Source: Ampullaceana balthica
Taxonomy: Eukaryota; Mollusca; Gastropoda; Lymnaeidae
Length of the DNA stretch: 64,000 bases
Direction: 5' to 3'
Assembly (NCBI GenBank): GCA_944989445.1
Contig: CALYLW010000164.1
Coordinates: forward strand, 16,001 to 80,000
The translations under genes and the position numbers were made by a program. Shown here piece after piece: positions 1 through 10,760 of the stretch (position 1 is the stretch's first letter; the number at the start of each line of letters is the position of its first letter). The notes under the pieces are model-generated. The model saw only the letters and a program-made list of their open reading frames with translations, had not been told where the DNA came from and did not search any database.

Positions 1-330
1 ACGTCACACTGTAACTGTTTGTATGTTGTATCCGTCCATCCATCCGTCAAATTTTTTAACGTAAAATTAAACCACTTCTGATGGTCTTAGAGATCTCACA
101 ATTTTACCACAGATAGATCGTGGATGACAATGCATTGTATCAAAATTTCAGATCGATCGAATGTACCGTAATTAAATTAATGCATTTTTAGTTTTTAGTT
201 TATGTCTATATAATCACTCACATCAATGAACCACACCTCAATTTGCCCTAGAGGGATACAAGTAATTTCAATGTGTTAACATCAGAAGTGGATTGTAAAG
301 AGTTTTTACTATAAGTTTAAAAAGAACAAT
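1..330. other. AT-rich DNA with a divergent repeat X segment
   Basis: There is no gene. Around 105-200 the sequence resembles a block near 14935-15010, sharing a 'tatcaaaatttcagat' core followed by a 'cgaatgta..gtaatta' stretch. The same block occurs inverted near 60900-60990. This is therefore a diverged copy of a dispersed repeat. The rest is unassigned AT-rich sequence. Confidence 0.4.
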
Positions 331-333
331 ATT

Positions 334-410
334 CGTCAAGCCTTCCTGGTCGAATTGATAGTGTTATCGATTGCCGACATGGAGGTGTGGGTTCAATTGT
401 CAGTTGGGGA
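334..410 (+). repeat. tRNA-like relic (possible SINE head)
   Basis: The segment contains 'tggtcgaattgatag', resembling a pol III A box, and about 50 bases later 'gggttcaattgtc', resembling a B box. The spacing suits a tRNA-derived promoter. The acceptor stem is not convincing, so a decayed SINE head is more likely than a working tRNA gene. Confidence 0.35.
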
Positions 411-1311
411 AACTGTTTTAAATATTTTAAATACATAAATTTGTAATTAATAATCTATCTTTTTACCACTATCACATTTAAGTTATTGACAATGAAGTTT
501 AACTAATTAAATTGAATTGATAAGGTCGAAAAATCAATTTGAAAAATTTTCATACCAAAAAGTAGAAAATAAAATATTTAAAAATCTTTTTTTTTAAAAA
601 GGACAGGGTTTTATTTACATATAGAAAGTGAACTGAAAAGAAGAAAATAAAATTTTTCTATGATAACAGGTGAAATCCATGAACCTATCCACTGCACATA
701 AAAGATTTCACGGATCAACCATTGTTAGCGATAGCGAAATTATAAATGACAATTTCTGAGATTCGTTGTAGAAGTAGAAGGGATTATATATTTTTAGGGA
801 TAGAGAATTTTTTTTTCTTTCTATTTACACCACTTTCCATTTTTTGAGTTTTTAAAATTTTCTAATATCTCGGCCACATTTCACGTGACTTTTTGAACAA
901 TTGAGGTGTTGTTTTTTTCTTTTCTTTGTTGTCTTCATGGAAATCGACATGTATGCAAAATGTACGCTCCATGGAAACACAGAAGTAGTATTTAAAAAAA
1001 ACGATACGCTTGATTTTTCTATTTTTTTTTATTTGTTTACATTTCCTCAAAGGAATTTCTTTTCAATAGTGTTTTAAGAAATGTTCAAAAATTTAATAAA
1101 CATTTCATTTTAAAAATAATTAACTTTTTTATTTAAATTTTTTTTATAAATATAGATACAATTTCATGTTTCCCTTGCCAGCAACGGTAAACTAATTTAC
1201 GTTATAAAACGATGAAAGTTCATACAATCACGATCAAAAGCTACACTAACAGTAACTAATTCAAAAACTAGATTACCTGCCTTATCCAACGCTTTCCTGT
1301 CAACCGTAATC
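411..1311. other. AT-rich intergenic sequence
   Basis: Very AT-rich with A and T homopolymers. The only sizeable open frame, on the minus strand at 862-1050, is lysine-rich low complexity without recognisable domains. I see no gene, RNA or mobile element end. Confidence 0.5.
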
Positions 1312-1752
1312 ATCTGTGTGCAGTGAACTTAGGGCATACTCTACAATCTATGTGCAGTGAACTTAGGGCAGACTCTACAATCTATGTGCAGTGAACTTAG
1401 GGCAGACTCTACAATCTATGTGCAGTGAACTTAGGGCAGACTCTACAATCTATGTGCAGTGAACTTAGGGCAGACTCTACAATCTATGTGCAGTGAACTT
1501 AGGGCAGACTCTACAATCTATGTGCAGTTAACTTAGGGCAGACTCTACACTCTATGTGCAGTGAACTTAGGGCAGACTCTACATCTATGTGCAGTGAACT
1601 TAGGGCAACTCTACACTCTATGTGCAGTGAACTTAGGGCAGAAGCTACAATCTATGTGCAGTGAACTTAGGGCAGAAGCTACAATCTATGTGCAGTGAAC
1701 TTATGGCAGACTCTACAATCTGTGTGCAGTGAACTTAGCGTAGACTCTACAA
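1312..1752. repeat. 34-bp minisatellite, about 13 copies
   Basis: Head-to-tail units of 34 bp contain 'gtgcagtgaacttagggcag' followed by 'actctaca'. Most copies differ by 0-3 bases. Copies near 1620-1690 carry 'agaagctaca' instead of 'agactctaca', and two units are shortened by one or two bases. There are no spacers. Confidence 0.95.
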
Positions 1753-1872
1753 TACAGAAAATGAGAATTTAGGCAGAAAGAAAGTATTAATAAAAAAAAT
1801 AATTCATCATGCATGCATTAATCATAATTAAATCATTTTGTCAGTGGTAGAACAAGTTAACTTTTCTGTTCA

Positions 1873-2292
1873 GATGTCAGTGGTATAGAATACAATAAGG
1901 GTCATGGTCTAACAAGATGTCTGTGGTATAGAATACAATAAGGGTCATGGTCTAACAAGATGTCTGTGGTATAGAATACAATAAGGGTCATGGTCTAACA
2001 AGATGTCAGTGGTATAGAATACAACAAGGGCCATGGTCTAACAAGATGTCTGTGGTATAGAATACAATAAGGGCCATGGTCTAACAAGATGTCTGTGGTA
2101 TAGAATACAATAAGGGCCATGGTCTAACAAGATGTCAGTGGTATAGAATACAACAAGGGCCATGGTCTAACAAGATGTCTGTTGTATAGAATACAATAAG
2201 GGCCTTGGTCTAACAAGATGTCTGTGGTATAGAGTTCAATAAGGGCCATGGTCTAAGAAGATTTTAGTGGTATAGAGTACAATTAGGGCAAT
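1873..2292. repeat. 43-bp minisatellite, about 10 copies, with three-unit pattern
   Basis: Units of 43 bp contain 'ggtatagaatacaa' and 'catggtctaacaagat'. The units starting 'gtcagtgg' recur about every third copy between runs of 'gtctgtgg' units, and in the middle of the array they also carry 'caacaaggg' instead of 'caataaggg'. This suggests a 129-bp higher-order unit. The last copies are more diverged. Confidence 0.9.
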
Positions 2293-2299
2293 GTGAAAT

Positions 2300-3008
2300 G
2301 ATCCTACATGTGTAAGAAAATCAGAAACCCCGAGCCTAGTGCTCTTTATGGGTCTTCCCGGAAGACCCTCTCAGCTATCTGGCCCCAGAATGGACATAAC
2401 AGCTGAGAAGCCCCCCCCCCGGAAGTGGTCGCTTCTGAAGTGGCCACCTGGGCATCATAAAGTCGAAAATAACTCCCACTAAATTGGCCTCACAAGGAGG
2501 GGTGGAATTCCCTACTACGACCCGCTACCACGTTGGCACCACCCCGGCAAAGCATACGGGTCTCCTTTGTTAGGACCACCGTAGGGCGGGGGATCATCAA
2601 AGACCTTCCTAGGGTGTAACCCCCAATGGAAGGTTTCCTCAGAGCTGGCGTCCGCTGCGTTCTTCGCGGTACCTTTTGATAAAATCGTACTGGCACTCCT
2701 GGCCCTAAACCAGCACCGCTCAACTGCGTTGCTAGTAAAATGAGGGGGGCGAAACGGTCGCTTCGGATTTACCCGACCCTCAACGGGTACTTTGGTTCTC
2801 ATCATCGACAATGCATTTAAGATGCCTTGTCTAAGATCCGTACAGCGACTGTAATCTTATGTGACTAGCACCTTAACACTTAACATATCGGACTTCGGCA
2901 TTGCCTGCCGGGAGTTGTCGGTTTCGGGTCACTGGGCGCTGCCAGGTCCGCGGCCCGTGATCTTACTCGTCAGTCGAGCCCCTTAGAGGCCACCCATTCT
3001 CGACAGCA
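2300..3008. other. GC-richer unique block
   Basis: A non-repetitive block, clearly GC-richer than its surroundings. Minus-strand open frames at 2490-2723 and 2515-2811 overlap in different frames and resemble no family I recognise. It could hold regulatory sequence or an exon, but nothing decides this. Confidence 0.3.
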
Positions 3009-3333
3009 ATGTGAAATAAATCGTTCAATTAGCACCATTTAACTCTTTCACTTCAATCGTTCACTTAGCACAATTCAACTCTGTGAAATCAGTCGTTCAT
3101 TTAGCACAATTCAACTCTATGAAATCAGTCGTTCATTTAGCACAATTCAACTCTGTGAAATCAGTCGTTCATTTAGCACAATTCAATTTTGTGAAATCAG
3201 ACGTTCATTTAGCACAATTCAACTCTGTGAAATCAGTCGTTCATTTAGCACAATTCAACTCTGTGAAATAAGTCGTTTACTTAGCACAATTCAACTCTGA
3301 AATCACTCGTTCACTTAGCACCATTGAACCCTA
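3009..3333. repeat. 36-bp minisatellite, about 9 copies
   Basis: Units of 36 bp contain 'tcatttagcacaattcaact' and 'gtgaaatcag'. Because 36 is a multiple of three, one frame stays open and reads as a 12-residue repeat at 3083-3271. That frame is a by-product of the array and not evidence of a gene. Confidence 0.93.
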
Positions 3334-5495
3334 CTCACCTCCACGTCAGGTGTATATTTTTTTTTGCCCCACGTTAGACCAACAATCCGACCTGTGATGA
3401 GCAATCGTGCCACCTTCCGGCGTGCGTACCGCTCCGTACAGCGGATCTGGAGTAATTCCATCTCCTATCCACCGAACGACTTTTTATTTCTCTCTCTCTT
3501 TATGTCTCTTTTTATCTTTTGTCAAATTAATGGCTCTATCAATGGCGCCGATTGAGTTATATTTCATTCGATCGCCATTTTCAAAAAATTGTCAGTTTTT
3601 TTTCTCCAGAAAGACGTTTGTTTTACACGTGAGTTACACAATCCGACACGCCGGAAGTCGTTGTCACGTGATCAGGCCGGGCGCCTTTTGTTGGCGGGGG
3701 AGTCTAGGATGTTTAGCCGTGATGATTATAGCCGTGCCGGCTGTAAGTCGTATGGAGATAACGTCAACCAACCCCCACCCCACTCCCCAGCATCTCGCCC
3801 CCCTTACCCAACCCCCGCCACCACCCCATTTACTGACGGATGATTTTTTATAGGAGCCCCCCTCAATCTGGCCCGAATAAAAGAATTGTGTACTTAGAGG
3901 TGGGGTAGTTTTGTTTCACCCCCGTGTGTGAAGCTCGTCCGCGAGTGGCCGCTAAAAACAGTCTAAACAAGCCGTCGGGTCGGTCCGTGAGGCGAGCTCG
4001 AGGGGGAGAATTACCGTGTGCTTTTTTCCGGAGCTGTTGACTTAACGTGCGCCCCACAAAACACGGTAAACTCGTGACAAATTGATGGGTAATATTGATA
4101 GGGATGCGATATCTCTCCACCGATAGCGCGGCGAGGTCAAGGAATGAGCCCCGAATTGATGAACCTAATAGGAACGTTACACGAGAATATGAACATTTGC
4201 ATTTTAAACCAAAAAAAATGTCTTCTTCTTGGGTGATGTCTTGAACGGGTTCCGCTTATATTGGGGCTGCGCCAGTGGGAAGTGGATTTTGGAGAGTATG
4301 TGTTCCCTGGGAACAACAGAGAAGAAAAACACGATATCTCTAGAGTGAACGACAGAGGGCGAAAATGAAACAAGAAATTTTGTTGGGAATTTTTTTTTAA
4401 TAGATAATGTAATTACCATTTTTTTAATGATAGTTTTCTACGTTTTAAATAGTATTCTATTTCTTTTCTCTCCATATATTGTTTGTTATTTACCTATTAT
4501 TATTTCAAAGAGCGCAAACTTTTAGTGGGGGTATATATTTATATGTGTGTGGGTTCGCATTAGTGGGAAAAGAATGGTGAGCGAACAGTGTCGTTTTTTC
4601 CCCTCCCTCCTGTGAGGCAATGTGTTGTCTTATCTTATCTTATAGTTACAAACGCTCTTTCTATACAGAAGATTATTGCGTCCTACGCGTGTCCATTGTA
4701 TGCATTTTTATTAGATTTTTAAATGTTGATAGTTTGGGTTTTTCCTGGCTGCCTCAGACAACCCATTCGCCGTCCCGAATTCCGGACGGGAAGAACGAGA
4801 ATTTGTATTTATTTGTTCTTGCATACGGAATAAGAAAAGTGTTGTTGTTTTTTTCCATATGTCTATCTGAGAGTTGTATTAAGTTATCTTTGTGTTGTAT
4901 TTATATTGATGATGTTGTCACTGTTGCAAACTAAGGGATGTGTTGTGGGTGATGGTTGACTGGCTGTTCGTCCCAACTACCGTGGCCCTATCCGTAACTA
5001 CGCCACTGGGGGTGGGTTATGGAAAAAAATGGTTTAGAAAAAAGCGGTTACTGTTGGGTGGTCAAGAATACCCCCCCCCCTGTAAAAAACACTGAACCTA
5101 AATAAATGCCCAAATCATGCAACCATCCAAACTAACATTGTGTTATCGTGTACAAAAAGCGCGCTAGAAACTATGAACGTGAACTCAAGATTCCTTATAA
5201 TGCGTAACGAAATAAAAAGAAATCTGCAGACGTGGTGACAAGCTCTCCGTTAGGCTGGAGACTTTGATCTGAAAGTTAACTGAACCTAATTCAACTTTGT
5301 TTTTTTCTTCTTATTTTCTTATTCATTTATTTATTTATTTTAATTTTTAATGACGGAATGTGATTTTAGTTTCTGCATTTAAGTATGAAAATGTAAACAT
5401 TTAAATTATCAAGTTTTAAAAAAAACGTAAGCCATAGCCTCACAACTGCCCTAAAAACCGCACGCTGGCATTTCTTGGACGTTGGAACAACACAA
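3334..5495. other. Unique sequence without a recognisable gene
   Basis: The stretch 3360-4130 is GC-rich, followed by AT-rich DNA to 5495. Open frames at 3407-3853 and 4620-4934 lack domains and codon bias. A C-run lies near 5070. No promoter, RNA or mobile element could be identified. Confidence 0.35.
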
Positions 5496-5499
5496 TGGA

Positions 5500-5636
5500 A
5501 ATACATGATAGAAAGATGATGGAAAGATATGATGGAAAAACCTGATAAAAAGACATGATAGAAAGATGATGGAAAGATATGATGGCAATACCTGATAAAA
5601 AGACATGATGGAAAGACATGATAGAAATCCATGCCG
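5500..5636. repeat. 50-bp tandem repeat, about 2.6 copies
   Basis: Two near-identical 50-bp units and a partial third contain 'acatgatagaaagatgatgg' and 'cctgataaaaag'. Inside each unit is a degenerate 'gatggaaagatat' motif, so the unit itself probably grew from a shorter one. Confidence 0.85.
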
Positions 5637-6407
5637 AATAGAAATCTTTAAAAATAATACAATGTATAAAATTGCTTCTTGGACGAACATTTGCTTCAGT
5701 TGTTGCGATGCCGACTAAATAAAATAAAAATGTCCTTTTAAGCGTTTTCTTTTTTCTTTCTAATCTTTTTAATGTAGCCATTGAAGAATGTCAGGTATCT
5801 ATGTATTATATTTACAGTAAATCATTCTTATAGACGAGAAACGTTGTTTTTTTTTAATTAAAAAAAAGGTTTTATTGCTCATTGTTTTTTCCCAAAAAAT
5901 TTAAAGAAAATAAAAACAGACCATAACAATAGAAGACGTTTCGGTGGCCAAATGATCTTGACAAACACCGCGGGGAACGCAATCATTCGTCAGTGCGTCC
6001 ACTCGATGTGGGGCTACTAATCTCACAATATACAATATTCAACATCGCATGTTTTTGGCACGGCGAAGAGGGCATTTCTGGTCTCATGAGAGTTCTGAGT
6101 TTATTGGATTCTAACCCGTCAATTCCAACAGATGCTGTGGAGCCGTATCCATAAAATGGCCGCTTCTATTTACAGGGGATATTTTATGGATGTTTTTTCT
6201 GCATGAATTATTTATAAATCTGCAGGACAGAGCTGTGTGATGAACGGTGCAACTAAGTGTGCAACTCCGTGTCAGGAATGGGGAAAATCGGATAAGATAA
6301 TAGTCCTATTGAGGAAAAACATTGGTCTCAATTCAATAAAAATACATTTTTTAAAAAGTTTAAATATAGTATCAAAACTGAATTTCTCTCCACTTTTGCT
6401 AGGGCGA
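5637..6407. other. AT-rich unique sequence
   Basis: I see no gene or repeat end. An isolated moderate-GC segment at 5930-6170 has no identifiable content. Confidence 0.4.
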
Positions 6408-6670
6408 GAAACAGAGACAAGGAGCCATTGGTGAGTGAGAAGTATTGAGAATGAGAGAAACATAAGTTGGCGAAAATAAAGAAAAATATGGAGAGGGAGT
6501 AAATATAGAGATGAGTATAGAAATAAGTTAAAAAGAAATGAAAAGGAATAGAACGAAAAAAAGGGAAGATAAAGATAACTTAATTAAAAAGTGTAACAGA
6601 GAAAGAGATAGAGATATGGTGAGAGAAAGAGATAGCGAGAGAGAGGATAGGAAGAGAATTAAATATAAAG
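6408..6670. repeat. Purine-rich tract (GA/AGA)
   Basis: The plus strand is overwhelmingly A and G, with 'gagagaaagagata' style repeats. The charged open frame at 6538-6750 is a product of this composition. Such mirror-like purine tracts can form triplex or non-B DNA in principle; that is inference. Confidence 0.75.
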
Positions 6671-6821
6671 AGAAAAGGGGGAATATAAAAGAACAGCAGC
6701 GAGTAAAAAGTTCAGTAACTTGTATGGTATTCCCAGGAATCTGTGATTAAATATACAATCCCTGTAGCTTGACAATCATTTAATTACTGCAAAGTGAAGT
6801 TCTCTTTCCAGACTTTGCTGG

Positions 6822-7012
6822 CCTATGGGGCAAGTGAAGCAGCGTTAACAAGTTTATTTAGCCACTGGTACCACTTATTCGGAGCTGGGTGGACTCAGTG
6901 ACGCCCGTAGCCATGGGAGCACCAACACCGGGTCTTCACGCTCCCCCCGGGGTCTTCATGGAGATTCGAACCCCGTGTCTTTCGGTGCTGCATCTCGTCC
7001 ACCATTACTGAA
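6822..7012 (-). mobile_element. tRNA-derived SINE, copy A (minus strand)
   Basis: On the minus strand a perfect B box 'ggttcgaatct' (plus 6962-6972) lies in the head. The body ends with 'ggctaaataaacttgttaac' and 'cttcacttgcccca'. That tail matches the plus-strand SINE at 7130-7332, so the two are one family inserted in opposite directions. The A box is degenerate. SINEs depend on LINE machinery for movement; this copy looks old. Confidence 0.75.
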
Positions 7013-7129
7013 TACTCGTAGGAAAAAAAATTAAAAAGTGTTAAAAATAACTGTACCATCATCATTGCGTACGGTGTTCAGTTTTTTTTTAAATTTTTAT
7101 TTTTAATTTTATTTTTTTTATTTATAAAA

Positions 7130-7332
7130 CACGGTGGTCTAGCGGTAGCGCGCTGGACTGCCGAACCGAGACAGAAGAGAGTCACGGGTTCTATTCTCGG
7201 TGCTGGCAAGGCCCCCGGGGTATTGTGCTAGACACACAATCCTTTTCTCGTTAGTGGTGGCTAAATAAAACTTGTGAACGCTACTTCACATGCCCCATAG
7301 TCCGTCATGGACTGTAAAGGGGGTTGTATTTT
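7130..7332 (+). mobile_element. tRNA-derived SINE, copy B (plus strand)
   Basis: It starts in AT-rich DNA with an A box 'tggtctagcgg' (7135-7145) and a mutated B box 'ggttctattct' (7187-7197). The body shares 'ggctaaataaaacttgtgaa' and 'cttcacatgcccca' with copy A and ends in 'gggttgta' followed by T-runs. The B-box mutation suggests it is no longer transcribed by pol III. Confidence 0.78.
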
Positions 7333-7990
7333 TTTTATTTGTTAAAATTTGTTTTTATTTTGTTTCATCACAAACACCCGCCCCCTACCCCCCAACCACC
7401 CCATAACCAACTCTCGCGAGACCAGAGTTTGAAACCTACAGCTTGAAATACTTCAATGACAGAGGAGAAAGCCCCTCAGATATCTGACCGCGGACACTGG
7501 ACACTCCTCGGGTAGATAGATGATCCACCCAGACATCTCAGTAATTAGGCCTTCAACTTTCATCCTGTGTTGTTTTTTTTTCTTTCAGGTTATGTTTGTG
7601 AGCCCATCAGCGATGCACGGAGACAATGAAGGAGGGGACCACCTCCCAGCAATTAGCCCAATGGTAATAATGGTTTAATGAGGGGCCCAGGGGAGATTCT
7701 TGCCTTTTTATAAACCTCTGATGTCGCTATCAGGGGACCGAAGCAGGGGTAGGGTTTCTCATGGGTAAATGGTTCGGAGATGGGCAAATTCGGATCGGCT
7801 GATGCGCATGACGGTAACGACGAGTTAACCACGTGATCTAGCCACGTGAGGTTCTCAGGTAAAATTATGTTAATATTCATATCATAATTTTTTTATTTTA
7901 CTTTTACACGTAAAAATTTCCATTGTATTTTAATTCGTAATTTTTTAGTATTTATTTTAAGACTCTATTCTCTATGTAACCCTTGTTGAC
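7333..7990. other. Unique sequence between SINE and GGAT array
   Basis: Mixed-composition DNA without a recognisable gene. The minus-strand frame at 7653-7880 has no family resemblance. Confidence 0.35.
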
Positions 7991-7995
7991 ATCTA

Positions 7996-8241
7996 TAGAC
8001 AGACAGACAGTCAGATGTACGGACGGATGGATGGATTGATGGACGGACGGATGGATAGATATCTTGATAGACGGATGGATGGATTGATGGACGGACGGAT
8101 GGATGGATGGACGGATGGACGCGATGGATGGATGGAGGATGGATGGATGGATGGATGGATGGATGGATGGATGGATGGATGGATGGATGGATGGATGGAT
8201 GGATGGATGGATGGATGGATGGATGCATGGATGCATGGATG
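7996..8241. repeat. GGAT/GGAC tetranucleotide array
   Basis: A few 'gaca' units lead into interrupted 'ggac/ggat' repeats and then a long pure GGAT run to about 8241. Open frames in three phases (His-Pro-Ser-Ile on minus, Met-Asp-Gly on plus) result from the repeat. Confidence 0.97.
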
Positions 8242-9258
8242 TAAAGTGGCAGTATTTCAGACATTTATAATTTATTTCGATGCAGTTAAACGCTTCGTGT
8301 CATGTTGTGGCAGATCTTTTAGTATTAGTTAATTAAATAATAATTATTATTTACTTGTTTATTATTATCATCACCATTATTATCATGGTTTTTTTTACTG
8401 CACGCTGCAGACAACACTAAAGCGCATGCGCACGCCAATGTGAAGTTTGTCAGTCCCGCAAGCTTAGTGCCAAGTGCCAACTTAATAAAAAAAGAAGAAT
8501 TATTATTTGTTTTAACCAAGTTTTTCTATTGGATAGTCTACTGCACGCGACCTATGCGCGCGCTGGGATGTCCACTTCCGTAACCCGGCGCGAGACGGAG
8601 CAAATTTAGGAGCTCATCAAGGCCGGGCATTAGGGGAGCGCCTGCTCCCCGCCACGTGACTTACCTGTCCGCCGTGTTACTGGACGTGCCGGACTGGCAG
8701 AGCAGGGGCGGATCTCAATGAGATGATTTAAAATTGCTGGCGCCTGCTGACGACTGACTTATGAACTACGTTGGCACAGATAACGCTTGTATTCTTAAGT
8801 TGCAAAGGGATACCACTGTTATTTTCTTTTCTTCTTAAATTATTTCCTAATGTATGGACACTAAAACTGGGGTTATTGTCCCTGTTTTCCCCATGGGGCC
8901 GCGGATATTGGGCAGGACATTTCAAAACTCGCCATCTTTGTGGCAGTGGCGTGGCGTTGGTGGGGCTTTTGGGGCGGTTTCCCCAGACGCTAGAAAAAAG
9001 TTAAATTTAAAGGCTCTAAACTGCATTCGACCAGAAGAAAAAATGTATAGCCCGACGCTCGCCATGAGCATTTCTTCTTACAGTCCATAAAGAAAGTTTC
9101 CGGTTATGAAATCTATGATTGCACTGTGTGTTATGTTCACTTGCCGAGATATCACTTTACATTTATATGGGAGTTGTTGTTTTTTTCCCACCACACACAC
9201 AAAAAAACACAAAAATTATTTTTTTTAAAAATCACAAACACACACAAACCAACTGCCG
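8242..9258. other. Unique sequence with a GC-rich centre
   Basis: The stretch 8520-8730 is GC-rich with CpGs and 'gcgcgcgc'-like motifs, the rest is AT-rich. 'cagtggcgtggcgttgg' at 8943 resembles the ends of hAT-type MITEs, but no partner end or target duplication was found. Frames at 8771-9004 and 8854-9090 are unremarkable. Confidence 0.3.
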
Positions 9259-9259
9259 A

Positions 9260-9260
9260 T

Positions 9261-9345
<85 letters not shown>
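9260..9345. repeat. (TA)n microsatellite at the LINE 3' tail
   Basis: More than 40 TA dinucleotides with one interruption. On the minus strand it directly follows the 3' end of the LINE copy at 9346-10020, so it probably grew from that element's A/T tail. Confidence 0.95.
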
Positions 9346-9348
<3 letters not shown>

Positions 9349-10020
9349 AATTGATTATTTATATAGCGCTGTATCCCAGTAAGGAACTGGGCTCACAGCG
9401 CTTTACATGAAAGAAATAACATACCTATAAGTATTAAATTAACTTTCATATCATAAAAAACACAAAAATTACAGTACATTATACGTAAGCTACGTTAATC
9501 ATTTACAAGAAATGTTGTTTCATTAATTTTGAAAATAAATTTTGAAAAGATGTGTCTTAAGTGCAGTCTTGAAGGACTTGGTTGTTTGAATACTACGTGT
9601 GTGTAATGGTAGAGGATTCCATTGTTTGGCTGCACAAAAGGAGAACGACCTTTCGCCAAATGTTTTGGTGCGTGTCTTAGGAAATGAGAGAACGCGTGTG
9701 TTTGCAGAAGATCGTATCTGGCGAGTGGGTGAGTAGACCGACAAAAGTTCAGTAAGATACGATGGGCATGAGTCCGAAAAGAAGTTGTGACAGAGAACGG
9801 CCAGTTTGTAATCAATACGGGCTTGTATAGGCAGCCAATGAAGTGAGTGAAAAAGTGGAGTAACATGGTCATGTTTTTTTGCCTTGAGTCCCAGTCTGGC
9901 AGCTGAATTTTGAACTTTCTGTAGTTTTCAATGCATTGTTTTGGCGCACCTGACAGAAGAGAATTGCAGTAATCCATACGAGCTAGTACAACAGCACGGA
10001 CTAGAGTTTTTGTTGCACTA
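9346..10020 (-). mobile_element. Non-LTR retrotransposon 3' end, copy A (minus)
   Basis: A 5'-truncated LINE of about 675 bp. It contains the C-terminal coding end of a reverse transcriptase and a short 3' UTR. The UTR carries 'agcgctgtgagcccag' near the end and closes with 'agcgctatataaat', which can pair as a stem, followed by a (TA)n tail. The same 3' end is present at 57600-58192. 5' truncation is usual for target-primed insertion. Confidence 0.85.
9523..10010 (-). pseudogene. LINE reverse-transcriptase C-terminus, one frameshift
   Basis: The minus strand encodes the conserved C-terminal part of a CR1/Jockey-like reverse transcriptase. It begins with a 'MDYCNSLLSGAP' block. After a single frameshift near 9930 it continues with 'LQKVQNSAARLGLKAKKHD', 'HSLHWLPIQARIDYK', 'YSPTRQIRSS', 'RTKTFGERSFSF', 'KQWNPLP' and ends 'THLFKIYFQN' at the stop (9523-9525). 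After the frameshift the frame is uninterrupted, so the copy is fairly young. The catalytic YxDD region is absent because the element is 5' truncated. The exact LINE clade is uncertain. Confidence 0.85.
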
Positions 10021-10021
10021 A

Positions 10022-10096
<75 letters not shown>
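10022..10096. repeat. (TA)n microsatellite
   Basis: About 36 TA dinucleotides directly upstream (in element sense) of LINE copy A, which is therefore flanked by TA repeats on both sides. Confidence 0.95.
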
Positions 10097-10099
<3 letters not shown>

Positions 10100-10169
10100 T
10101 TCTTTCTTCTATGGCTTCAATAATATCCATGTATCCATGCTAGTCTAGCATTCTCGTTGGGCTCTGATG

Positions 10170-10760
10170 TTCAAAAACTTTCTGGAATATGAAAAAAAAA
10201 GTTCTTCCTTTTTTTCTTAAGCTTATCTTCGTTGTCAGGCGCACTCAAATTTTTCGGAAGACTGTACCACAATTTTTGTGCCCCGGCGATTTAAAGAAGC
10301 GGACACCAAGGGACTTCCTCCTGTGTCAATCCACTCAGTGAACTTTCAGAAGGACTGTGTACTGTGTACTGTGTACTGTGTACTGTGTACTGTGTACTGT
10401 GTACTGTGTACTGTGTACTGTGTACTGTGTACTGTGTACTGTGTACTGTGTACTGTGTACTGTGTACTGTGTACTGTGTACTGTGTACTGTGTACTGTGT
10501 ACTGTGTACTGTGTACTGTGTACTGTGTACTGTGTACTGTGTACTGTGTACTGTGTACTGTGTACTGTGTACTGTGTACTGTGTAGATTAGTGTAGAAGA
10601 ATGCAGCCCCTTTAGTGACACATGTTCCGATGTTAATTCCTCCAAAAACTGCGGTGCTGATTCGTCAATACAGCCATTAGAAAGTGACAAAATCTTATAG
10701 TCTATTCTCTCAGCCACAGGAAGCCATTGTAGATCCCTAAGTGTCGTATGTGTGTGTATG
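10170..10760 (-). pseudogene. LINE reverse-transcriptase relic split by a 7-bp array
   Basis: The minus strand at 10600-10760 reads 'LRDLQWLPVAERIDYKI' followed by 'SAPQFLEELTSEHVSLKG'. This is the conserved reverse-transcriptase C-terminal region (compare 'HSLHWLPIQARIDYK' in copy A). After the tandem array at 10354-10587, the minus strand at 10230-10300 resumes with 'GAQKLWYSLP', which matches the 'xxKxWNSLP' block. Other frames are broken by stops. This is an older, separate copy interrupted by tandem expansion. Confidence 0.7.
10354..10587. repeat. 7-bp minisatellite (ctgtgta), about 33 copies
   Basis: An essentially perfect array of a 7-bp unit. Since 7 is not a multiple of 3, all three frames read the same seven-residue cycle, which explains several open frames on both strands. 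Its near-perfect homogeneity implies recent expansion or active slippage. It sits inside a reverse-transcriptase relic. Confidence 0.97.

Noticed and set aside
1312..1752. CRISPR-like array of 34-bp repeats
   Set aside because: Repeats are directly adjacent without unique spacers, no cas-like genes are present, and the setting is a eukaryotic genome.
3407..3853. 148-residue candidate gene
   Set aside because: No recognisable domain, no third-position bias, and it runs into a proline-rich C-run. Most likely chance in GC-rich DNA.
4620..4934. 104-residue hydrophobic frame
   Set aside because: Composition follows T-rich DNA. No signal sequence or membrane topology that would single it out, and no bias.
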